Positions 26,655 through 35,968 of a stretch of 64,000 nucleotides of DNA are shown one piece after another. The notes below the pieces were generated by a model, which saw only the letters and a list, made by a program, of their open reading frames with translations, did no database searches and was not told the origin of the DNA. The position numbers were made by a program, and so were the translations under genes. Source of the DNA: Candidatus Melainabacteria bacterium (lineage in GTDB: Bacteria > Cyanobacteriota > Vampirovibrionia > 2-02-FULL-35-15); contig JACPSL010000036.1 in assembly GCA_016193285.1 (NCBI GenBank), forward strand, positions 1 to 64,000. The letters are read 5' to 3'. Position 1 is the first letter of the stretch; every line of letters starts with the position of its first letter.

Positions 26655-27902
26655 ATGACATCATCACTTGCAATAAGTAAATATTTTGGAGAAGCATCTA
26701 GTAGTTCTAGTTCGCTCGGGAGGACTGTTCAAGTAGTCCAAGAAAGTGGAAGCGAGTTTATAAGAAGAGCTCCTGGATTTGGTCTTGGGGCAATATGTGT
26801 TGGTACTGGGACTGCAGCACTTGTTACAAGTGGTTTTGCAAAGTCTTTACTGCCTGATAATACAGCAGCAGATAAATTTTCAGTTTTTGGAATGATTGTA
26901 GGTGGAATTCTTGCCATATATGGTCTTGTAAAAATGTGGATTAGCGGGAATAAACAAGAAGTAAGCAATAACACTAGTGAAGCTAAGTATGAAGTAAATT
27001 TAAGTGATAGTGAAATAGATGAGCTAAGTACTACTACTGCTACATTAAGTTCAATAAATCAAGATCCTGTTTTTTCTTTTTCTCGTGACATTGTTGATGT
27101 TGCTAATAATAATCGAAAAGTTGATGCAGAGAAATTATATAAATTGTGGACAAAGGATGAAGGAGTATGTGGCTTTAGGGGCCCAGGTAAGATAGCTTTT
27201 TCAAGTCCAAAAGGTGGTTCGGCTTCTGAACTTACAGATGATGAGTATAGAGACAGACTAGCAGTCTTGATTGGATATATTATGGCAGGTAGATCTGATG
27301 ATACTTTCCTAACTAATATTACCGGTACAAAATTAAAATATTCTGATCTTATTGATCCAACAAAAGGTTGTAAATTCTCTCACTTACTTCCTCATGAGTT
27401 TAATTTAGTTTATATGGCAGCAAGAAACTTTAAAGAAGTATTGAAATCTGATACTAATATTCAAACTATTTTTCAGAATGTTGTTTCAGAGGTAAGTGTT
27501 CCAGGTAGAGATCCAGAATCAAAACTTAAAAATTATGTTAATGCTCATAATTATTTAAGAATACTGAAGTGTTCGATAGACTATGTCTTCAAAGCTGAAG
27601 AAGAACAAACTCTGGATAATGAAAAAGCAAGGAAAGTTGTACTTGTAAGATCTGCTCTTATAACTGGGCTTGGGTTAAAAGGAAATAAAAGCCAAATTAA
27701 TGCTGAGCTAAGAAAAATATTGAATGGTGATGCTCCTGAAAAGAGTCTTGTTGAAAAAATTAATAAATTAGCTGAGTATAAAGTAAGAGATGTTGTAGTA
27801 AACCAGTTACAAGCACAAGGCTATGGAATATCAGATGCAAAAATTGTGTTTGAAGATATCTTTCCTTCAAGTGAAGGCTTTATTGATTTAAAAACACCTT
27901 AG
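26655..27902 (+). CDS. Unrecognised protein with N-proximal membrane segments
   Basis: 415 residues. A Ser-rich N-terminus without a Sec signal, two hydrophobic helices (about 42-65, GFGLGAICVGTGTAALVTSG; about 76-95, FGMIVGGILAIYGLVKMW), then a 300-residue mainly helical soluble domain. The ATG has no Shine-Dalgarno; TAGTAT-like sequence lies just before it. Its stop overlaps queF by 4 bp on the opposite strand. No family recognised. Same style as the 25748 protein (glycine-rich helix pair plus soluble domain). Confidence 0.65.
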   Translation: MTSSLAISKYFGEASSSSSSLGRTVQVVQESGSEFIRRAPGFGLGAICVGTGTAALVTSGFAKSLLPDNTAADKFSVFGMIVGGILAIYGLVKMWISGNKQEVSNNTSEAKYEVNLSDSEIDELSTTTATLSSINQDPVFSFSRDIVDVANNNRKVDAEKLYKLWTKDEGVCGFRGPGKIAFSSPKGGSASELTDDEYRDRLAVLIGYIMAGRSDDTFLTNITGTKLKYSDLIDPTKGCKFSHLLPHEFNLVYMAARNFKEVLKSDTNIQTIFQNVVSEVSVPGRDPESKLKNYVNAHNYLRILKCSIDYVFKAEEEQTLDNEKARKVVLVRSALITGLGLKGNKSQINAELRKILNGDAPEKSLVEKINKLAEYKVRDVVVNQLQAQGYGISDAKIVFEDIFPSSEGFIDLKTP

Positions 27903-28273
27903 TGTTTAGCATGCTTAGCAACTACCGATGTACTTATTCCACCCCTTGAAGTAAAATTTCCAGTTACAGTAATTTGTTTTGGTTTTAAAACTTTTATAAG
28001 ATCATCAAGTATCTTATTTACTGCATATTCATAAAATATTCCCTGGTTTCTGTATTTTAAAAGATAATATTTTAGCGACTTAAGTTCAACGCAGACTTTA
28101 TCCGGGATGTACTCAATAACTATTGTTCCAAAATCTGGCAGGCCTGTTTTAGGACATACTGATGTGTACTCGGGACATGTGATAACAATGTTGTAATCTC
28201 TTTTAGGATAACGGTTTGGAAAGGTTTCTAATGTATTTTTTCTTTTTGTCATTTTGACTAGTTGACCTATCAT
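27899..28273 (-). CDS. queF: NADPH-dependent 7-cyano-7-deazaguanine (preQ0) reductase
   Basis: Queuosine pathway enzyme of the short, FolE-like type. The catalytic Cys40 lies in TSVCPKTGLPDFG, and ELKSLKYYLLKYRNQGIFYE contains the NADPH/substrate residues. The 124-aa length counts from the first ATG; a second ATG (28252, MTKRKNTLE) is equally plausible. queE lies at 36.0 kb and folE at 39.9 kb, giving three pathway steps in the window. Confidence 0.94.
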   Translation of the reverse strand: MIGQLVKMTKRKNTLETFPNRYPKRDYNIVITCPEYTSVCPKTGLPDFGTIVIEYIPDKVCVELKSLKYYLLKYRNQGIFYEYAVNKILDDLIKVLKPKQITVTGNFTSRGGISTSVVAKHAKH

Positions 28274-28290
28274 TATAAACCGTGGATAAT
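28262..28290 (+). promoter_or_regulatory. Strong sigma70-type promoter before the HTH gene
   Basis: TTGACC (28262-28267), a 17-nt spacer and GATAAT (28285-28290). The expected start, 7 nt on, falls at 28297, right before the ATG at 28298, predicting a leaderless mRNA. It overlaps the queF 5' end. Confidence 0.55.
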
Positions 28291-28297
28291 GAATGTT

Positions 28298-28957
28298 ATG
28301 ATTTTTGGTAGAAATAATAAAAACAGTAACAAGAACTTAGAAAAAAGCAGCAACTCTGACAATGAGCTAACTTTAAAAAATGCTTCTAGTAAGCTTGGAA
28401 TTTCTGAGTCAACTGTAAAAAAGTATTTAAAAGATTTTAATTTAGAAACTGAAAAAAGCTCTGGGAGTGGAAATAAGACTGTAGTTTCACAAGATACATT
28501 TCAAGCACTTCAAGAAATTACAAAATTAAGAGCAAATGGTTTGTCTATTCAGGAAATAAAAGAATTAAAGAGCCAGGAACCTTCAAAAAATATTTTAGAT
28601 GAAGTTGAAAGTCAATCATTAAAAGAAAAAGAAAATGATGCTTTAACAAAAGAAGCATTAGAACAAAAGATAGAAGAAGAAAAAGAAAAAATCCCTGAAG
28701 AAGAAATTAGCTCTATAATTGAAGCTGAAGTTGAAGAAGTAGAAGTTCCTGAACAAAGAAAACGAAGAGGTTTTAACTATAGATATGTTGAAAGACAAAT
28801 ATCAAGTGATTCTAAACGAGTATCCTCATTAAGACAAAGACTGCGTAATCCAAATCTTTCAGTTCAGGAAAGATTATTTTTTGAAGAAGCGCTGGAACGT
28901 AGGATATTATTTTTAAACGGATGGAAACATATTCTTAGGTGGGTTTCAACAAAGTAA
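28298..28957 (+). CDS. MerR-type HTH protein with charged coiled coil
   Basis: Residues about 25-80 form a MerR-like helix-turn-helix (LKNASSKLGISESTVKKYLKDFNL; then QEITKLRANGLSIQEIKELK). A glutamate/lysine-rich low-complexity segment follows, then a basic C-terminal domain (about 155-219, RKRRGFNYRYVERQISS and ERLFFEEALERRILFL). Probably a DNA-binding regulator; the target is unknown. Start choice: ATG 28298 or 28289; a TTG farther upstream falls in the promoter. Followed by aroC after 8 bp, so may be co-transcribed. Confidence 0.7.
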   Translation: MIFGRNNKNSNKNLEKSSNSDNELTLKNASSKLGISESTVKKYLKDFNLETEKSSGSGNKTVVSQDTFQALQEITKLRANGLSIQEIKELKSQEPSKNILDEVESQSLKEKENDALTKEALEQKIEEEKEKIPEEEISSIIEAEVEEVEVPEQRKRRGFNYRYVERQISSDSKRVSSLRQRLRNPNLSVQERLFFEEALERRILFLNGWKHILRWVSTK

Positions 28958-28965
28958 TTAAGAGT

Positions 28966-30174
28966 ATGTCAATTAGGTTTCTTACAGCTGGTGAATCACA
29001 TGGTCCTGAACTAAACATTATTGTTGATGGTGTACCAGCTGGACTTGAGCTATTAGCAGAAGATATAAATAAAGACTTGCATCGCCGCCAGAGTGGTTAT
29101 GGCCGTAGTGGAAGAATGAAAATTGAAAAAGATAAAGTTATTTTTACTGGTGGTGTAAGACTTGGAAAAACAATTGGTGGACCTGTTTCAGTAAGAATTT
29201 TAAATAATGATTTTAAGAACTGGGAAATTTCAATGTCCCCTTTTCCGCAGGATATAAATAATCCTGAAATAAAAGAAAAAATAAATTCAACATATATCTC
29301 AAAAGTCAGGCCAGGACATGCAGATTTAGCAGGTGCAATAAAATACGGACATGAAGATGTTAGAAATGTGCTTGAAAGATCAAGTGCTCGTGAAACAACA
29401 AGCAGGGTTGTAGCAGGTTCAATTTGTAAAAAACTTTTAAAAGATTTAGATATTCAGGTTGTAAGTTATGTTTTAAGAATTGGAAGTGTTAGTGTTGAGT
29501 TAAATTCTTTAGGAACAAATTATAAAGAACTATTTAAAAAAGCTGAATCATCAGAAGTTAGATGCCCGGATGTAAAAACTTCAGAGCTTATGAAAAAAGC
29601 AATTGATGAAGCAAAATTAAAAGGTGATACTTTAGGTGGTTTAATTCAAGTTATTGCAGTTGGTGTACCTGTAGGATTAGGCTCTTATATTCAATGGGAT
29701 AAACGTTTAAATGGAAGAATTGCATATGCACTAATGTCAGTTCATACAGTTAAATCTGTTGAAATTGGGCTTGGAAAAGAAGTATCAAAACTATATGGTT
29801 CACAAGCGCATGATCAAATTTATATAGATCCAGAATGGAAAAATGACAAACTTCGTTATAAAAGAAAAACAAATAATGCAGGTGGTATAGAAGGTGGCAT
29901 ATCAAATGGTGAACCTATTGTTTGTACAGTTGCTACAAAGCCAATTCCTACTTTAATTAAACCTCTTGATTCGGTTGACATAAAATCAAAAACCAATGCT
30001 CAGGCTCATTTCGAAAGATCTGATATTTGTGCGGTGCCTGTTACAGGTGTTGTTTTAGAATCAATGTTAGCTTATGTTTTATCAGATGCTCTCTTAGGGA
30101 AATTTGGTGGTGATAGTATGAATGAATTGCTTGATAATTATAAATCCTATCAAAATAAATGTTTTAGTCGTTAA
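28966..30174 (+). CDS. aroC: Chorismate synthase
   Basis: Last shikimate step, EPSP to chorismate with reduced FMN. MSIRFLTAGESHGPEL at the N-terminus, RRQSGYGRSGRMKIEKD, RPGHADLAGAIKYGHEDVRNVLERSSARET and GGIEGGISNGEPI are all diagnostic. ATG 28966 is chosen because MSIRFLTAGESHG aligns with the family start; an upstream GTG adds nine non-conserved residues. Length 402. Confidence 0.96.
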   Translation: MSIRFLTAGESHGPELNIIVDGVPAGLELLAEDINKDLHRRQSGYGRSGRMKIEKDKVIFTGGVRLGKTIGGPVSVRILNNDFKNWEISMSPFPQDINNPEIKEKINSTYISKVRPGHADLAGAIKYGHEDVRNVLERSSARETTSRVVAGSICKKLLKDLDIQVVSYVLRIGSVSVELNSLGTNYKELFKKAESSEVRCPDVKTSELMKKAIDEAKLKGDTLGGLIQVIAVGVPVGLGSYIQWDKRLNGRIAYALMSVHTVKSVEIGLGKEVSKLYGSQAHDQIYIDPEWKNDKLRYKRKTNNAGGIEGGISNGEPIVCTVATKPIPTLIKPLDSVDIKSKTNAQAHFERSDICAVPVTGVVLESMLAYVLSDALLGKFGGDSMNELLDNYKSYQNKCFSR

Positions 30175-30177
30175 TTG

Positions 30178-30906
30178 TTATTTAACAGCAATATGAATTG
30201 CAATAATTCCACCAAAAACATTTTTATAAAAACATTTTTTAAATCCTTTTTGTAACAATAAATCTTTTAATTCTTCTTGTTTGTACCAGCTTAAAAGTGA
30301 AGTAGGGAGATATGTGTAAGCATCTTTGTCTTTTGCAAAGATTTCACCAAGCTTTGGAATAATTTTAAAAAAATAATAATAAAAAACTTTTTCTAAAATA
30401 CGATTTGTTGGATGTCCAAGATCTATACAAGCCAACACTCCGCCTTTAGAAAGTATTTTATAAATAATTTCAATACACCTTTCTTTGTTTACTAAATTCC
30501 TAAGTCCAAATCCAATTGTAATTAAGTCAGCAGAATGATTTTTTAAATCATCTTTTTCAATGTCTAATAATTTTAATGAAATATTTTTTAGTTTTAATTT
30601 GTTTAGCTTGTTTTTTGTAATATCTAACATTTCATTACAATTATCAATGCATGTAATATTTGCCTGTGGACAGTATTTGTTTAATATCATTGCTAAATTA
30701 CCTGTACCAGAACATAGGTCAATAGCGTTTTTAAAATCCTTTTTTTCTTTTAAAGCTAGTTTTATAGTTTTTTCTTTCCATGCTTTATGCATCCCAAAAG
30801 TCATTAAGTTATTTAAAAGATCATACTTATAAGCAATCTTTGCAAACATATGATTTACAAAGATTGATTTGTCTTTTACTTCTGATTGTATTATTGTTTG
30901 TATCAT
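30178..30906 (-). CDS. ubiE: Demethylmenaquinone / ubiquinone methyltransferase
   Basis: SAM-dependent C-methyltransferase for quinone synthesis (menG/ubiE). KIAYKYDLLNNLMTFGMHKAWK (about 23-44), motif I ALDLCSGTGNLA-type AIDLCSGTGNLA, and ITIGFGLRNLVNKE match the family. Length 242. Quinone is the electron carrier expected for the nitrate reductase operon at the window end. Its start lies 3 bp from the divergent TPR gene. Confidence 0.9.
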   Translation of the reverse strand: MIQTIIQSEVKDKSIFVNHMFAKIAYKYDLLNNLMTFGMHKAWKEKTIKLALKEKKDFKNAIDLCSGTGNLAMILNKYCPQANITCIDNCNEMLDITKNKLNKLKLKNISLKLLDIEKDDLKNHSADLITIGFGLRNLVNKERCIEIIYKILSKGGVLACIDLGHPTNRILEKVFYYYFFKIIPKLGEIFAKDKDAYTYLPTSLLSWYKQEELKDLLLQKGFKKCFYKNVFGGIIAIHIAVK

Positions 30907-30909
30907 ACA

Positions 30910-31647
30910 ATGAATGTCATAAAAGAAATTGATGAATTATTGTTTAAAGCATTAACTCTTGTAAGTGAAGATAAATATCAAGATGTACAAGAAGTAGTAG
31001 AATCTGTTTTAAACAATAATAATTATATTAATAAACTTAATTCCCATCATTGGCAATATATAGCTGACATTTACCTTTCAATGGGTAAGCTAGATTTAGC
31101 TTTAAATGCATACTATAAAACAGATAATTTAGCTGGCATTGCATTTACACTAATTTTACAAGGCTCCTTAGATGAAGCAAGTAAAGTATTGTCAAATGCA
31201 TCTGAATCGCCAGCAAAATGCTGGTGTGATTTTTTAATTGATTTATTTTCTAATTCAAAAATTAAACATTGGCCTGCCTTTTTTGTAATTAGGCATTTTA
31301 TAGAATTTACAGTTTATGAATTGCTTCTAACTAATAATTTCAAGTATGTAGATCTGTTTACAAGTAAATTAAATAAATTAATGGAAATTAACTTAGATAG
31401 TGAAAAACTAATTGGTAGTGCTTATTTTCATTATGGTGATCATGAACAAGCAATTAAAATCCTAATGAACGTAATTAAAAGAAATCCGTATGATGGAGAA
31501 GTTTATTTTGTATTAGGTCAGATATATTTAGCAAAGAACTTACCTTATGCAGCTATTCCAATGTTTAATAATGCACTTTTACTTTTACCTAATTATTATC
31601 CGGCTAAAATGTTATTAGAAAAAGCAAATTTAGAAATAAATAAATAA
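30910..31647 (+). CDS. TPR-repeat protein
   Basis: About 245 residues of helical repeats: INKLNSHHWQYIADIYLSMGKLDLALNAY near the start and DGEVYFVLGQIYLAKNLPYAAIPMFNNALLLLP near the end are recognisable tetratricopeptide units. No signal peptide or membrane helix, so probably a cytoplasmic scaffold. ATG 30910 is preferred over an upstream TTG that reads into ubiE. The 3' end overlaps the convergent membrane protein gene by 52 bp. Confidence 0.75.
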   Translation: MNVIKEIDELLFKALTLVSEDKYQDVQEVVESVLNNNNYINKLNSHHWQYIADIYLSMGKLDLALNAYYKTDNLAGIAFTLILQGSLDEASKVLSNASESPAKCWCDFLIDLFSNSKIKHWPAFFVIRHFIEFTVYELLLTNNFKYVDLFTSKLNKLMEINLDSEKLIGSAYFHYGDHEQAIKILMNVIKRNPYDGEVYFVLGQIYLAKNLPYAAIPMFNNALLLLPNYYPAKMLLEKANLEINK

Positions 31648-32090
31648 ATATACTTAGTGGTTTTTATTAAATGTATAAAACCAAGACACATGATGTTTGC
31701 CAGCAGGGTACCAATAAACACAACAAAAAAAACTAGTATGCTGTTTGTACAGTTAAAATTCCCAGCACTAACTGATCTTATTATATTTATAAGTTCAAGA
31801 ATGCTTAGTATTAAGCCAGTGGCTAATATTAAAACACTTGCAATTTTAAATAATGTTTCAAGAGAATTAATAGCCTCATGATTTATAAAATTTTTTTCAG
31901 TAGACAAATTAAACTTTTCTTTTAGTGGAAACAATGTTGAGTCTAAAGTGTGATCGATACTTTCTTCATTAGAAGGGCTATAGTAAGTTCGTTTACCTTT
32001 GTTTTCGTTTTGTTTTTTCTGATTAAATTTTCCTTCTAAAAGAGGACTATGTAATCTTTTAGGATTGGTGTTTGAGTAATTTAAGCTCAT
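31596..32090 (-). CDS. Small membrane protein, unrecognised
   Basis: 164 residues: a hydrophilic basic N-terminus (about 1-75) and two transmembrane helices (about 83-105, IASVLILATGLILSILELI; about 118-145, SILVFFVVFIGTLLANIMCLGFIHLI). It starts 32 bp inside the end of fabD and ends inside the TPR gene on the opposite strand. Such overlaps weaken confidence, but the hydrophobic pattern and ATG support a real gene. Confidence 0.55.
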   Translation of the reverse strand: MSLNYSNTNPKRLHSPLLEGKFNQKKQNENKGKRTYYSPSNEESIDHTLDSTLFPLKEKFNLSTEKNFINHEAINSLETLFKIASVLILATGLILSILELINIIRSVSAGNFNCTNSILVFFVVFIGTLLANIMCLGFIHLIKTTKYIYLFISKFAFSNNILAG

Positions 32091-33018
32091 AGATATTTAT
32101 AAATTCTTGTAAAGAGTTGAGGTCATTTACGTTATAGCAGTCAATACCAGGATTTATTTTTTTTACAAGCCCTGTTAAAATTTTTCCAGGCCCTATTTCA
32201 ATAACTGCTCTAACGTTTTCATTGACGAGATTGTTTATAGTTTGTGTCCATAAAACAGGTGAGATCATTTGTCTTTTTAATTTTTCTTTAATTGATTTAA
32301 AATCTTTATTTGATAAACCATCAATATTTTGAAAGACAGGGACTGTTTGATTATTTACAGGTAATTCAAGTAATTTATCTATCTCTAGAACAAATTTCTT
32401 AGAAGAATCTTCCATGAGAGATGAATGAAATGCACCACTTACAGGTAAGATAATTGTTTTACCACCAAGTAGTTTAACTTTTTCTTCAATATTTTCAAAA
32501 GCTTCTTTTTTTCCTGAAATAACAAGCTGGGTAGGAGAATTATAATTTGCAATAACTAAGTTGTTTTTATCTAGTATTTCTTTTTCTATCTTTTCACTTG
32601 TTAAATTTAAAATTGCAGCCATTTTCCCACCTGGAGCATTTTGCATTAGATTCCCCCTGACTAAAACAAGTTTTATTAAATCTTCAAGTGTAATAAAGTT
32701 TGCAAACCAAAGAGCAGTTAATTCTCCAAGGCTATGGCCGCAAGCTGCATATGGCTTAAAAGGCAAACTTCTTTTTTTTAGTTCTTCAGTTAATAATAAA
32801 GTTAATGCAACAGATACTGCAACAATTGAAATTTGTGTGTTTTTAGTTTGATTTAATTCTTCTTGTGGGCCGTATAAGAAAACATTGCTTATATTTCTAT
32901 TTGCTTGTAAGTTTACTTTATTAAATATATCTTTTGCAATTTCAGTATGTTCATATAAGTCAAGCCCCATCCCTGCTTTTTGAGAACCTTGTCCTGGAAA
33001 TAATACTGCAAAGTACAT
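32059..33018 (-). CDS. fabD: Malonyl-CoA--ACP transacylase
   Basis: Loads malonyl groups onto acyl carrier protein for fatty-acid synthesis. N-terminal FPGQGSQKAGMG (7-18), nucleophile Ser96 in GHSLGE, and VSGAFHSSLM with the catalytic histidine. Length 319 is normal. Five bp downstream of dnaG on the same strand; no other fab genes are nearby. Confidence 0.95.
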   Translation of the reverse strand: MYFAVLFPGQGSQKAGMGLDLYEHTEIAKDIFNKVNLQANRNISNVFLYGPQEELNQTKNTQISIVAVSVALTLLLTEELKKRSLPFKPYAACGHSLGELTALWFANFITLEDLIKLVLVRGNLMQNAPGGKMAAILNLTSEKIEKEILDKNNLVIANYNSPTQLVISGKKEAFENIEEKVKLLGGKTIILPVSGAFHSSLMEDSSKKFVLEIDKLLELPVNNQTVPVFQNIDGLSNKDFKSIKEKLKRQMISPVLWTQTINNLVNENVRAVIEIGPGKILTGLVKKINPGIDCYNVNDLNSLQEFINIYELKLLKHQS

Positions 33019-33023
33019 AGGTT

Positions 33024-34841
33024 TTATTTATTTGTAGTTTTAACTAAACTAATCATTTCAGAAAGTATTTTTGTTTCTTCGTCTTTGTTCTTACATTCTT
33101 TTAATTGACTTGCCAATGATTTTAATTTTTGTTTGTTTGTAATCCACCATTTAATCCATTCTTTTGCTTCAGTTAAAATACGTTTTTTATTTTTAAAATA
33201 TCCACTAGTTTGTTCTTCAGTTTCAATTTTTAATGCTAAATCAGAAATAACATTCATTAAATGCTTATATTCATTAAATTGTATTATTAACTGATTAATA
33301 ACCTCATGTGGCTTAATATTGGTTTGAACCATACTATCTAAAAACTCTTTAATGAGTTTATGTTTTTCATCTATAAATTCAATTTGACTTAGTTCTTTTT
33401 TAATTTCTTCTATATCTGGAAACAAGCTAATGTAAAGAGCTAATAGTTCTGTTTCTGCATGCTGAAATCTTTCAATGGTATGCATCTTAAACATATCCTC
33501 ATCTGGACTTTTTTTTTGTTTTTTTATTCTTAGCTTGTCTTTTAATTTTAAATTTATTAATTCTTCGTTTATACTTAATTTTTGTGAAATGTATTTTATA
33601 TTCTCATTTTGTTCCATTAGATCCTTAATTGAAATTATTATTTCTGTTATTTCATTAAAAATATTTTTCTTAGATATCTCATTTGTTGCATTAAAATATT
33701 CTTTGGAAAGTCTGTCAAATATAAAATGTGTAAGTTTTCCACTGCTTTCAATTTTTTTTCTAATTGAATTAGTGTCTTCTTGATTTAATGATTCATCTAA
33801 ATCTTTTCCTGGCAAGTTAGAAGTAACTCTTAAATCCAAATTTACAAATTTTGTTATTTCCTGGGTAAGTCTAAAAATGTTTTCAACTGCTTTTTTACCT
33901 GCTATGTCAGAATCTAAACATAAATAAACCTTCTTTGAGTCTGTATATTTTGTAAGGAGTCTGGCTTGCCAGGTAGTAAGTGCTGTACCTAAAGGAGCTA
34001 CTGTATTTAGTAAATTATTTTGATGAGCAGTGATTACATCTAAATATCCTTCAGTTAAAATTACATAGTCTAATTTTTTAATTTCATCTTTTGCAAAGTT
34101 TAAACCATATAAACCCTGACCTTTATTAAAGATTAGTGTTTCTGGAGAATTTATATATTTAACATCATCATTTGACAGTGCTCTGCCTCCAAATCCAGTA
34201 ATATTATTTGCTTCATTATATATTGGGAAAATAATTCTATTTCTAAATCTATCGTAGTAACCTTGTTGGTTTTCTTTGATTATAAACAGCCCGGATGCAA
34301 TTATTAATTCATTGGAATATTGCATTTCTTTAGTTAAGTAATTAAGAAGTGAATCCCAACTGTTTTTAGCAAATCCAATTTCATATTTTTCTATAGTTTC
34401 AATAGATAATTTTCGTTTTCCTAATAAGTAGTTAAGTGCTTCTTTGTTTAAGTTATCAAACAAGTTCTTTTTAAAAAAGTCTGATACTATTTTGTTTAAT
34501 TCAAAAAGTTTATTCTTGACTTGGGTTTCAGAGGTGTTTTCATTTCCATATTCAATTTTTAAATTATATTTAAGTGCTAATTCAGGTATAACTTCAGACC
34601 ACTTTTTTTTATTTATAAGTGCATAGAAAGTAATTAGATCTCCTCCAGTTCCACATGAAAAGCATTTAAATATTCCTTTTTGAGGATGTATTTGTAATGA
34701 AGGATGGTGATCGTCATGAAAAGGACATAGTGCAACAAATCCTCTCCCTGATTTTTTTACAGGAATAAATTCAGAAATTAATTCCTGAATTGGTACCTGG
34801 CTTTTTAATTGTTCTATTATTTCTTGAAAATTTTTAATCAC
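33024..34841 (-). CDS. dnaG: DNA primase
   Basis: Makes RNA primers at the fork. CHC2 zinc finger Cys39, His42, Cys60, Cys63 (CPFHDDHHPS... FKCFSCGTGGD), TOPRIM domain with LTEGYLDV and LCLDSDIAGKKA, and a C-terminal helical DnaB-binding region. Length 605 is standard. GTG start (34839-34841). The leader consists of octamer repeats. Confidence 0.96.
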   Translation of the reverse strand: MIKNFQEIIEQLKSQVPIQELISEFIPVKKSGRGFVALCPFHDDHHPSLQIHPQKGIFKCFSCGTGGDLITFYALINKKKWSEVIPELALKYNLKIEYGNENTSETQVKNKLFELNKIVSDFFKKNLFDNLNKEALNYLLGKRKLSIETIEKYEIGFAKNSWDSLLNYLTKEMQYSNELIIASGLFIIKENQQGYYDRFRNRIIFPIYNEANNITGFGGRALSNDDVKYINSPETLIFNKGQGLYGLNFAKDEIKKLDYVILTEGYLDVITAHQNNLLNTVAPLGTALTTWQARLLTKYTDSKKVYLCLDSDIAGKKAVENIFRLTQEITKFVNLDLRVTSNLPGKDLDESLNQEDTNSIRKKIESSGKLTHFIFDRLSKEYFNATNEISKKNIFNEITEIIISIKDLMEQNENIKYISQKLSINEELINLKLKDKLRIKKQKKSPDEDMFKMHTIERFQHAETELLALYISLFPDIEEIKKELSQIEFIDEKHKLIKEFLDSMVQTNIKPHEVINQLIIQFNEYKHLMNVISDLALKIETEEQTSGYFKNKKRILTEAKEWIKWWITNKQKLKSLASQLKECKNKDEETKILSEMISLVKTTNK

Positions 34842-34843
34842 TT

Positions 34844-34875
34844 CAAATTCCCTGATTCTCTAATTCTCTGATCCT
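34844..34875 (-). repeat. Octamer tandem repeat before the dnaG start
   Basis: Plus-strand units CAAATTCC, CTGATTCT, CTAATTCT and CTGATCCT. Read on the coding strand they form AGGATCAG, AGAATTAG, AGAATCAG and GGAATTTG, ending 2 nt before the GTG. The unit family matches the repeat before 23920. It fills the dnaG-argC gap, where a ribosome site would be expected. Confidence 0.65.
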
Positions 34876-34880
34876 CTAGC

Positions 34881-35915
34881 CTACGGTATCTGTCCAATAC
34901 AATCAAGAGCTAAATCTTCTTTAAATCCAAGCATTATATTCATATTTTGAATTGCTTGACCAGAAGCTCCTTTAACCATATTGTCAATAGCACTTACTAC
35001 AATTAATTTTTTTGTTCTCTTGTCTTTTAATACTGAAATATGACAAGTGTTTGTATATTTTACATTTTTTGTATTAGCGTATAGCTCTGTAGGTAAGACT
35101 TTAACAAATCTTTCATTTTTATAATAATTTGAAAATAGTTTTTGAATTTGACTTTGATTTAGATTATCTTCTTTTAAATTAGTATAAATAGTAGATAAAA
35201 TTCCGCGGCTTACAGGTAGTAAATGTGGTGAAAAAGTAATTTTTATTTTTTGTTTTTTAAGAGTCATTTTAGATAATTCAAATTCTATTTCAGGAATATG
35301 TCTGTGTTTTCCAGCAAGCTTATAAGGTGAAAAAGATTCATTAATTTCACAAAACTGTAATTCAGTTTTTGCATGTCTTCCTGCACCACTAATACCGGAT
35401 TTTGAGTCAATGATTATTGAATTTAAATCAATAATATTATTTTTTACGAGTGGTGCTAAAGCAAGAATTACTGATGTTGGGTAGCACCCAGGATTTGCAA
35501 TAATTTGAGAGTTTTTAATTTCTTCTCTATAAATTTCTGATAATCCATATGTTACGTTAATAAATTTATTTTTAGAGACTTTAATTTTTTTTTCTAATCT
35601 AAGATCAGCACTTAAGTCTATTACTTTAATATCATTTTTTATATTTAAAAGTTTAGGTATAAGGTTTTTTGAAAGCTCATTTGGAGTAGCAAAGAATACA
35701 AAATTACAATCTCTTGCTATTTCTTTTAAATTAATAGATTTACATTTATGTTTAATAAAATTAAAAAAAATTGGATAAGTTTCACAATAAGATTTTCCTG
35801 CATGTTGTTCAGAAGATAAATAACTAATCTCAACTTCTGGATGGTTTAGTAGTAGTCTTGTTAAAACTACGCCAGTATAACCAGTAGCTCCTATAATTCC
35901 AATTTTAGATTTCAT
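34881..35915 (-). CDS. argC: N-acetyl-gamma-glutamyl-phosphate reductase
   Basis: Arginine pathway NADPH reductase. N-terminal IIGATGYTGVVLTRLL (7-22), catalytic Cys144 in NPGCYPTSV, then SGISGAGRHAK and HRHIPEIE. Length 344 is normal. Followed by dnaG after the octamer repeat; no other arg genes are nearby. Confidence 0.95.
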   Translation of the reverse strand: MKSKIGIIGATGYTGVVLTRLLLNHPEVEISYLSSEQHAGKSYCETYPIFFNFIKHKCKSINLKEIARDCNFVFFATPNELSKNLIPKLLNIKNDIKVIDLSADLRLEKKIKVSKNKFINVTYGLSEIYREEIKNSQIIANPGCYPTSVILALAPLVKNNIIDLNSIIIDSKSGISGAGRHAKTELQFCEINESFSPYKLAGKHRHIPEIEFELSKMTLKKQKIKITFSPHLLPVSRGILSTIYTNLKEDNLNQSQIQKLFSNYYKNERFVKVLPTELYANTKNVKYTNTCHISVLKDKRTKKLIVVSAIDNMVKGASGQAIQNMNIMLGFKEDLALDCIGQIP

Positions 35916-35968
35916 GAATTTTAATTATAGCTTATAGAAGGCTGAAGATTGATAGAATTATTTGTGCT

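Noticed and set aside
28262-28297. TTG start for the HTH protein
   Set aside because: The TTG is the -35 of a strong promoter; later ATGs fit better.
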